Source: UBA4416 sp044238845
Lineage (GTDB): Bacteria > Bacteroidota > Bacteroidia > B-17B0 > Aurantibacillaceae
Length of the DNA stretch: 64,000 bases
NCBI GenBank assembly: GCA_044238845.1
Contig: JBIICN010000018.1
Location: 1 to 64,000 of the forward strand
Reading direction: 5' to 3'
This document shows, piece after piece, positions 57,672 to 64,000 of this stretch. The stretch's first letter is position 1, and the number at the start of each line of letters is the position of its first letter. The notes under the pieces were generated by a model. The model ran no database searches. It was not told the DNA's origin and saw only the letters and a program-made list of their open reading frames with translations. The translations under genes were made by a program, and so were the position numbers.

Positions 57672-60600
57672 TTACCTAATTAATGTAATATTTCCTTTTA
57701 ATTTAAATTCTTGTCCATCAATGGATATCCCGTCTGCTTTGTAAACAAACACACCTGTATCTAATTTTTGTCCTCTAAAAGTTCCATCCCAACTTTCGGA
57801 TAAAGAGGAAGTTTCAAAAACTTTTTCCCCCCATCTATTAAAAATTTGAAGGTTAAAAGTAGTGATGCATCTACCATGAACATTAATCATGTCGTTTAAT
57901 CCATCTCCATTAGGAGAGAATACATTAGGGATAAAGAAATCACCACAGTTAATATCAACAATAACAGTCACCGTATCTTGTACTTTACAGTATTGCGAAT
58001 TAGAAACCACAACAATATATTCAGTAGTTAAAGTCGGACTAACCGATGTTATAGAGCAAGAAGGGCAGGCAATAGAACCGTTGATGTTTGGTGACCAAGA
58101 ATAATTTAATCCACCAGTAGCATAAATTTCGGCACTTTCTCCAATATTAATCGTAGTATCTCCACCTACTATAACAACAGGTAAGTCAAAAACTGTAACA
58201 AAATTAGTTTTAATCAGAGTATCAAAACCGCAAGTATTAGACGCGGTAGCAACAACAGAGAAAGATCCAGCAGAAGGATAACATGCTTCAGGAGTAATAC
58301 CAACAGAAGATGTACCAATACCAGTTTGATAAAACCATTGATAGGCAATAGGTTGACTGCCAGTAGTAGAAGCACTAAAGGTAACACAACCACCTACGCA
58401 AATGGTATCATTATTAAGTGTTTTGATGTTTATTATATCAGGTTTAACACGAACTGAAATTTGTGTAGTAGTTGTGCCTATGCATACACCATTAGAAATT
58501 ACCACCGTATAAATAACTGTTGCTGTGCTTGGAGGAACTGCCACAATACTAGCGGTATTATTAGCTCCTTGTATTGCATTTGTTGGTAGCCAAGTATATG
58601 TTAGTCCAGATGTTACTGGAGATGTACTAATCGTAACAGACTGAGTTAAACAAACTGTCGGGCTACTGGAAACTAAAATTGGATTAATTGTAGGCAATAC
58701 AGAAACGGTTATAACTGCTGGAATAACAAAACATCCTTGTGATGTTTGACCTCCAACAGTATAGGACGTTGTTGTATTTGGACTTACCACTGTTGTTGCA
58801 GTAGTTGCGCCGTTATCCCATGTATAAGTTGTTGCTCCAGTAGCGGTTAAGGTTGATGAATTTCCAACACAAATTATAGAATTGCTAGAGGTAACTGACA
58901 TTGTACTTAAAGGAGGAACCGTTATCGATACAGTTGCTATGGAAGTACATCCATTAGTTGTGCCTGTTACTGAATAAATTTGTGTTGCACTTGGAGTGGC
59001 TGTTACAATTGCTCCATTAGTTGAACTTAAATTAATAGCTGGAGACCATGAATAACTTGTTGCACCGCTTGCAGTTAAAGTTACTGGAGATGCACCAATA
59101 CAATAAATAGGTGAACTAGAATTAACAGTGGTTGTTAAGGATGTAACACTTATAGTTGTAGCGGTTGAACTAACGCAAACGCCATCAGTTCCTATTAATG
59201 TATAGGTAGTTGTTGTTGTAGGAGTAACGCTTAAGTTAGGAGATGTACTAAAACCGGGAATCCATGTATAACTTGCAGCGCCGCTAGCGGTTAGGCTTGT
59301 TCCACTTCCATTACAAATAGCAGAACTGGTGGGAGTTATAGATAAAGTAAAGGCTGGAGCTAAACTTACCGTTGCAATAGCAGTAGCGGTGCAGGTTCCT
59401 GTACCAGATAAAACGGTATAAGTTGTAGTTGAAGTTGGTGTAACAACTACTGTTCCTGTAGCTGAAGGATTTGAACCACTGCTAGCAGTCCAAACAAAAG
59501 GTCCAGCACTTCCAACAACTGCTAAGCTTGTAGACCCTCCATTACAAATAATTGTATTGGAAGGAGTAATACTAATAGAGGCTACTGATAAAATAGATAC
59601 AGTTGCGATAGCTGTTGTTGTACATGTACCAGTCCCTGATAAAACGGTATAAGTTGTTGTAGCAGTTGGTGTAACTACAATACTTGCTAATGCAGTAGGA
59701 GTTGAACCATCACTTGCTGTCCAAACAAACGGGCCTATACCTGAAGCAGTTATAGTTTGTGATGAGCCCGAGCAAATGGAAGATATAGAAGGTGTAATTG
59801 AAATTGGAGATACAGGAGTAATTGAAATAGAAGCTATTGCAGTTGCTGTGCAAGCGCCAGTTCCAGATAAAACAGTGTATGTTGTTGTCGCAGTTGGAGA
59901 AACAACAACGGTTGCAGCAGCAGGAATAACGGCTCCTGAACTTGCTGTCCAAACAAAAGGACCTGCTCCTGTTGCTGTTAAAGTTTGAGATGAACCTGAA
60001 CAAATAGCTGAAACAGAAGGTGTAATATTTATTGATGGAATAGTGGAAATTGAAACTGTTGCTACGGCAGAAGCAGTGCAGGTTCCGGTTCCAGATAAAA
60101 CAGAGTAGGTTGTAGTGGAAGAAGGTGTTACTGTCACATTTCCAACAGATGGAGGGGTTGTTCCGCTACTAGCCGACCATACAAATGGCCCAGCACCACT
60201 TGCAGATAAATTTACACTTTGTCCCACACAAATGGTTGATAAAGATGGGGTTATGGTTATTGAAGGGGCATTAGTCACAGAAACCGTTGCTACGGCAGAG
60301 TTTGTACAAGTTCCTGTTCCTGTTATAACCGTATAATTTGTTGTAGTGGTTGGAGAAACCGTTACGTTACTAACAGATGGAGGTGCTGCACCGCTGCTTG
60401 CTGTCCAAACAAATGGACCACTACCACTGGCTGATAAGCCAATGCTTTGTCCATTACAGATAGTTGATAACGATGGAGTAATAGCTACCGTTGCTGCCGA
60501 TGTAACATTGACGGTTATTAAAGAAAAACTGGTACAAGAACCTGATGTTTTAGTTACGGTATAAGTTGTAGTTGCAGTTGGTGTTGTTACAACAACCGAA

Positions 60601-61775
60601 CCTGTTGTGGTACTAAGTCCAGTTCCTGGAACCCAAGAATAAGTTCCCGTTCCACCACTAGCAGTTAGTGTAGCACTTTGCCCTGCACATAAAACACCTG
60701 TAGGGCTTTGTGTAACTGGGAAAGAAGGGGTTGTAGAAAAACTAATGGCTACAGTTTGAGTTACAGGAAAACCAGGACAAGTGTTTATATCTGAATATTT
60801 TACGGTATAAGTTGTTGCAGTTGTTGGATTTGCAGTAACTGTTGTTCCTGATGAAGAAACAAGTCCACCAGAGGCAGGAGCTGACCAAGTAAATGAACTT
60901 GAAGCAATTATAGAAGAAGGTATAGCGGTAAGTGTTATTGTTTGTGGGCCACAAATTGATGTTGGATTTACCGAGGCATTTAAGGTTGGTTGATTGGCAC
61001 ATGACAATCCATTAACGTCCAGAAATACACCAGAATCATAAATCTCGTCCGATTCATCCCACACTCCAATTGTCATAGTATAGGTTTGACAGGGTGTAAC
61101 GGTTGCGGAGGCCGTTAAGACTGTTGTTTTTCCATCATATATTAAACCAGGCGGGTTAGCTACATAGTATGCGCAATTTTTACAAGGTCCAGTATTTGTG
61201 GATCCATTATTTACATTTTGAATAGAAACAGGAGTAGTTGTTCCTGGAAGTGTTGCAATATTAGTTTGATTATAATTTCCTCCTGATGGATTTGGACCAG
61301 ATAACACAAAACCAAACACATCATTAATTACCCCTGTTGCAAATTCAGGATATTCTTCAGAAGCAAATACATAATTAATACTTAAAGTTGCACAGGTTGG
61401 AGTTAGTTGAAAAGTAATGAAACAACCATCGTAGGTTGTACCTCCTGATAGGGTATTGCCTAATGCAGACCCAGCTCCACCTGCACTACTATTATCAATA
61501 CTATTAAATCCAGAAGGTGGGCCAGAAACATTTGATGCTGAACCTGTTGTTAGTAATATCCCTGAATTTAACCCAGGACCTAAGGCAGTAGCTCCATTAT
61601 TAAAGGTTGCATATGCACCAGCTGGACAAGTAATACTTAAATTGGTAACTGTAACCCCATTTCCTTGTAATAAAGCTTGCATTTGTGCAATAGTTGGATT
61701 AATGGATGTGGTAATTTGTCCAAAATAATTTGAAAACCAGCTAGTTAGTATAATAAAGAGGAATATTTTTTTCAT
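57672..61775 (-). CDS. giant repeat protein with T9SS type B (CHU_C) sorting domain
   Basis: 1367 aa from the ATG at 61775. Signal peptide (IFLFIILTSWFSNYFGQ), an N-terminal choice-of-anchor region (FITFQLTPTCATLSINYVFA, FASEEYPEFATGVINDVFGF, YTMTIGVWDESDEIYDSGVF), then about ten Ig/PKD-like units of 70-80 aa, of which five are near-identical (next feature). A final Ig unit and FIPNVFSPNGDGLNDMINVH open the type B sorting domain (NRWGEKVFET, WDGTFRGQKLDTGVFVYKAD). It is probably exported through T9SS and held by the adjacent SprF-like protein, as an adhesin or gliding-type fibre. Confidence 0.92.
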   Translation of the reverse strand: MKKIFLFIILTSWFSNYFGQITTSINPTIAQMQALLQGNGVTVTNLSITCPAGAYATFNNGATALGPGLNSGILLTTGSASNVSGPPSGFNSIDNSSAGGAGSALGNTLSGGTTYDGCFITFQLTPTCATLSINYVFASEEYPEFATGVINDVFGFVLSGPNPSGGNYNQTNIATLPGTTTPVSIQNVNNGSTNTGPCKNCAYYVANPPGLIYDGKTTVLTASATVTPCQTYTMTIGVWDESDEIYDSGVFLDVNGLSCANQPTLNASVNPTSICGPQTITLTAIPSSIIASSSFTWSAPASGGLVSSSGTTVTANPTTATTYTVKYSDINTCPGFPVTQTVAISFSTTPSFPVTQSPTGVLCAGQSATLTASGGTGTYSWVPGTGLSTTTGSVVVTTPTATTTYTVTKTSGSCTSFSLITVNVTSAATVAITPSLSTICNGQSIGLSASGSGPFVWTASSGAAPPSVSNVTVSPTTTTNYTVITGTGTCTNSAVATVSVTNAPSITITPSLSTICVGQSVNLSASGAGPFVWSASSGTTPPSVGNVTVTPSSTTTYSVLSGTGTCTASAVATVSISTIPSINITPSVSAICSGSSQTLTATGAGPFVWTASSGAVIPAAATVVVSPTATTTYTVLSGTGACTATAIASISITPVSPISITPSISSICSGSSQTITASGIGPFVWTASDGSTPTALASIVVTPTATTTYTVLSGTGTCTTTAIATVSILSVASISITPSNTIICNGGSTSLAVVGSAGPFVWTASSGSNPSATGTVVVTPTSTTTYTVLSGTGTCTATAIATVSLAPAFTLSITPTSSAICNGSGTSLTASGAASYTWIPGFSTSPNLSVTPTTTTTYTLIGTDGVCVSSTATTISVTSLTTTVNSSSPIYCIGASPVTLTASGATSYSWSPAINLSSTNGAIVTATPSATQIYSVTGTTNGCTSIATVSITVPPLSTMSVTSSNSIICVGNSSTLTATGATTYTWDNGATTATTVVSPNTTTSYTVGGQTSQGCFVIPAVITVSVLPTINPILVSSSPTVCLTQSVTISTSPVTSGLTYTWLPTNAIQGANNTASIVAVPPSTATVIYTVVISNGVCIGTTTTQISVRVKPDIINIKTLNNDTICVGGCVTFSASTTGSQPIAYQWFYQTGIGTSSVGITPEACYPSAGSFSVVATASNTCGFDTLIKTNFVTVFDLPVVIVGGDTTINIGESAEIYATGGLNYSWSPNINGSIACPSCSITSVSPTLTTEYIVVVSNSQYCKVQDTVTVIVDINCGDFFIPNVFSPNGDGLNDMINVHGRCITTFNLQIFNRWGEKVFETSSLSESWDGTFRGQKLDTGVFVYKADGISIDGQEFKLKGNITLIR
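59340..60560 (-). repeat. tandem 76-aa / 228-bp repeats inside the adhesin gene
   Basis: Five consecutive units share the pattern ITPS.S.ICxGxS, GPFVWTASSG, and TTTYTVLSGTGTC. On the DNA, the core gtccaaacaaa recurs at 59489, 59720, 59948, 60176 and 60404, spaced 228-231 bases. Outer units are more diverged. Confidence 0.88.
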
Positions 61776-61920
61776 AAACAATAACAATAATATAATCTTT
61801 AAATATATAAAAATCAGATGATTGAGAGAAAAATAATAGCTTTAAAACGAGTGAAATGCTGGTTTGGGTTAGGGAATGAAATTGAAAATTGATAATGTCT
61901 AAAAATTAGCCTTAAAACAG

Positions 61921-61928
61921 TATCTTTG
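61921..61928 (+). promoter_or_regulatory. TAnnTTTG -7 element for the CvfB gene
   Basis: TATCTTTG, 15 bases before the ATG at 61944; the in-frame TTG at 61926 falls inside it. Confidence 0.58.
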
Positions 61929-61943
61929 CACAAAATTAAAACC

Positions 61944-62807
61944 ATGATTCGCTTAGGAAAAACAAATACTTTAACTATTTTACGTCAAACTCCTCCAGGT
62001 ATGTATTTGGGTGATGATGAAAACGAAGTAGTGTTATTACCTAATAAATTTATTGAACCAGAATTTGAAATAGGTCAACAAATTGATGTGTTTGTTTATA
62101 GAGATTCTGAAGATCGATTAATTGCTACCAGATTAAAGCCTTATGTGGAAGTTAATCATTTTGCTTATTTAAATGTTTCCGAAGTATCTAAGGTTGGTGC
62201 TTTTTTAGATTGGGGTTTAGAGAAAGATTTGTTTGTTCCGTTTAAAGAACAGAAACAAAAAATGGTAGAAGGTGAAAGTTACGTTGTTTACATTTACATT
62301 GATGATTTAACAGAGCGAATTGTTGGTTCAAGTAAAATTAACAAGTTTATCAGTAACGAGGTTTTACAAATAGAGCAGGGTGAAGAAGTAGATTTGTTAG
62401 TTTATAACGAAACAGATTTAGGTTTTACCTGTGTGATTAATGAAACGCATAAAGGGTTAATTTATCATAACGATGTGTTTACTGATTTAGCTGTGGGCGA
62501 CCAAACTAAAGGTTATATTAAATTAATTCGTGAAGGAAATTTAGTTGATTTAAGTTTGCAAAATTTAGGATTTAAACATGTTCTTTCTTCAACCGAAAAA
62601 ATACTAGAATATTTAAATACACATGAAGGGTATTTAGAATTAACTGATAAAAGTTCTCCAGATTTAATTGAAAGACGTTTTGATATGAGTAAATCAACTT
62701 TTAAAAAGTCAATAGGTGTGTTATATCGTCAACGAAAGGTGACACTGCATGAAGATGGCGTGAGGTTAGTTGCTAATAAAGAAGGCGAAGAAATAAAAGG
62801 AGTTTAG
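61944..62807 (+). CDS. CvfB-family S1-domain RNA-binding protein
   Basis: 287 aa from the ATG at 61944. Three tandem S1/OB-like units (FEIGQQIDVFVYRDSEDRLI; VSEVSKVGAFLDWGLEKDLF; GEEVDLLVYNETDLGFTCVI) and a C-terminal winged-helix-like tail (MSKSTFKKSIGVLYRQRKVT). This is the CvfB/YitL arrangement; CvfB affects virulence gene expression in Staphylococcus and is thought to bind RNA. The gene is short-leadered. Its stop overlaps the stop of the convergent permease gene. Confidence 0.9.
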   Translation: MIRLGKTNTLTILRQTPPGMYLGDDENEVVLLPNKFIEPEFEIGQQIDVFVYRDSEDRLIATRLKPYVEVNHFAYLNVSEVSKVGAFLDWGLEKDLFVPFKEQKQKMVEGESYVVYIYIDDLTERIVGSSKINKFISNEVLQIEQGEEVDLLVYNETDLGFTCVINETHKGLIYHNDVFTDLAVGDQTKGYIKLIREGNLVDLSLQNLGFKHVLSSTEKILEYLNTHEGYLELTDKSSPDLIERRFDMSKSTFKKSIGVLYRQRKVTLHEDGVRLVANKEGEEIKGV

Positions 62808-64000
62808 TCTTGAAGATGTACGACATCATTTTTTGTAAAAACTCTTACAGGATACAATGCTGCTAAAAAACCTATAACCATTACAACTCCAAGTATCCAG
62901 AAAAAATCATTTAATTGTAATTTGATGATATAGTAGGGCACAATACTTTCTTTATCAAATTCTACTAAATGAAACTGTTGTTGTAATAAGCAGACAGCAA
63001 GACCAATAATTAAGCCACTTAAAGCACCAACTGAGGTAATTAAAAAACCTTCCTGCATGAAAATTTTTCTGATAAATTTTTGATCAGCACCTAAATTATA
63101 TAAGGTTTTAATATCTTTCTTTTTTTCTATAATTAACATCGTTAATGCTCCAATGATATTAAAAGTTGCAATAACTAATATGAAAGCAAGAATCAAAAAC
63201 GTCCATAATTTTTCAGTTTCTAATGTCTTAAATAAAACATCATTTAATTGGTACCTGTTTTTAATTTGATATTGAGAGCCAAGTTTTTGTTGTAATTTTT
63301 CTTGAATCGTTTCTAGCTCGGTTTTATCGTTTACGTTTATTTCTATAATTGAAAATGAGTCTGGGCAGTCGAATAAAGTTTGTGCCGCTTTTAAATCAAC
63401 TAATACGTATTTATAATCAAAATCATCATGTAATGAAAAAATACCCGCAGGGCTGATGGATATTTTGTTAAAAGCATCTTCAGGATTGATGCTTTCTACC
63501 TTTCCACGAATAGGCGCATAAATAGAAATTGGAGAAATAAAATCATTCACATTAATATCTAATCTGCTTGCTATACCTCTTCCAAATACGCCATAATATT
63601 GATTGTCATGCGAAAATCGATAAGTACCTTCTACTACCACTGTATCAAATTGTGTTAAATTTTTAAATTCTTCATCAACGCCTTTTATAGTAACAATGGC
63701 CTGTTTATCATCTAGTTTCATTAACGCATTTTCTTCAATTGAAAATGAAATGCCTTTAATTCCTTGAATTGATTTTATCTTTTGAGTGAGTTCATTTTTG
63801 TTAGTTATGTATTTTGAATCGACTGCAGTAATTTTTAAATCAGGTTCAATCGCATGATACAAGTCTGCTACCATAGCTGTTATGCCATTCATAGCCGAAA
63901 GAATGATTACTAAAGCAGCAGTAGTAATTGCAATAGCAATAATACTTATCCAAGAGATAACATTAATCGCATTATTTGATTTTTTTGAAATTAAATAACG
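62804..64000 (-). CDS. LolC/LolE-type ABC permease (FtsX family), cut by window edge
   Basis: The frame is open from the stop at 62804 to the window end, 398 codons, so the annotated start inside the window (63892) is not the true start. N-terminal RYLISKKSNNAINVISWISIIA and AITTAALVIILSAMNG are typical of LolC/E proteins. The periplasmic MacB-like domain follows, then three C-terminal helices (LWTFLILAFILVIATFNIIG; FLITSVGALSGLIIGLAVCL; FFWILGVVMVIGFLAALYP). It probably extracts lipoproteins from the inner membrane with LolD. Convergent, overlapping cvfB's stop. Confidence 0.9.
   Translation of the reverse strand, partial: RYLISKKSNNAINVISWISIIAIAITTAALVIILSAMNGITAMVADLYHAIEPDLKITAVDSKYITNKNELTQKIKSIQGIKGISFSIEENALMKLDDKQAIVTIKGVDEEFKNLTQFDTVVVEGTYRFSHDNQYYGVFGRGIASRLDINVNDFISPISIYAPIRGKVESINPEDAFNKISISPAGIFSLHDDFDYKYVLVDLKAAQTLFDCPDSFSIIEINVNDKTELETIQEKLQQKLGSQYQIKNRYQLNDVLFKTLETEKLWTFLILAFILVIATFNIIGALTMLIIEKKKDIKTLYNLGADQKFIRKIFMQEGFLITSVGALSGLIIGLAVCLLQQQFHLVEFDKESIVPYYIIKLQLNDFFWILGVVMVIGFLAALYPVRVFTKNDVVHLQD

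Noticed and set aside
59480..60420. Regular 228-bp spacing as a possible CRISPR array
   Set aside because: The spacing is in-frame within a protein and units are 228 bp of near-identical coding sequence.
59710..60564. Several open frames on both strands across the adhesin repeats
   Set aside because: They follow the 228-bp repeat period and are shadows of the real minus-strand gene.

Overview
The window is AT-rich chromosomal DNA (roughly one third G+C by eye) from a member of the Bacteroidota. Four things point there. Three proteins end in type IX secretion (T9SS) sorting domains: type A at 13716 and 40442, type B/CHU_C at 57672. A PorP/SprF-family protein follows the type B protein. Sites matching the Bacteroidota -7 promoter element TAnnTTTG stand in front of many genes. 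Many genes encode family-typical secreted lipoproteins, DUF2911, VF530, HYC_CC_PP and LptF/G-GT4 proteins. I cannot name a genus. No rRNA, prophage, plasmid origin or CRISPR array is visible, and there is one tRNA.

Layout. 0-5 kb: surface polysaccharide genes on the minus strand (partial MBOAT acyltransferase, RmlB, polyprenyl-phosphate sugar transferase, a lipoprotein, a Gfo/Idh oxidoreductase). 5-13.5 kb: Pcm, an abundant-type outer-membrane protein, a cyclophilin, small lipoproteins, GT4 overlapping LptF/G, GT2, a HAD phosphatase. 13.5-21 kb: tRNA(CAT), a T9SS-exported hydrolase, LigA carrying an unusual in-frame insertion, and a HYC_CC_PP / HMA / TonB-receptor operon that looks like metal handling. 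21-27 kb: DinB-like protein, RlmB, ArfB, a sigma-54 response regulator without a DNA-binding domain, MurQ, VF530 and DUF2911. 27-37 kb: a sodium/solute symporter with a 41-aa partner ORF, a PIG-L deacetylase, MeaB, a DUF559 endonuclease flanked by inverted repeats, a glycosyltransferase, an MsbA-like exporter. 37-50 kb: NlpC/P60, an SPT-like acyltransferase, TatD and TcdA, an M43 metalloprotease, an HD phosphohydrolase, an aminotransferase, a rhomboid, GuaB and Def. 50-64 kb: CdsZ/NIF3/Tag operon, Upp, EamA, a BtuF-like protein, a frameshifted PorP/SprF gene with its giant repeat adhesin, CvfB, and a partial LolC/E-type permease.

The coding content is mostly ordinary. The distinctive part is the non-coding DNA: at least five families of dispersed palindromic or hairpin repeats. 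They are (i) nested GGAGG-type double hairpins at 22.4, 24.1, 25.6, 32.7 and 33.2 kb, two of which tightly bracket a DUF559 endonuclease gene in inverted orientation; (ii) a 255-bp element with terminal inverted repeats and a giant imperfect hairpin at 26.9 kb; (iii) a two-copy covarying hairpin in two divergent promoter regions (31.5 and 36.7 kb); (iv) 22-nt hairpins with a constant GAGCnnAGTyGA core and changing but complementary arms, one relative of which seems to lie in-frame inside ligA; and (v) palindromes at 18.2 and 21.1 kb. The DUF559 gene with its bracketing repeats is my best candidate for an undescribed mobile or homing-type system.

Start codons were re-assigned where a TAnnTTTG element overlaps or lies just upstream of the longest possible ORF (genes at 5965, 12843, 21198, 31719, 44283, 61944). 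Two genes too short for routine ORF calling were added: a 47-aa lipoprotein at 20956 and a 41-aa membrane protein at 28834.
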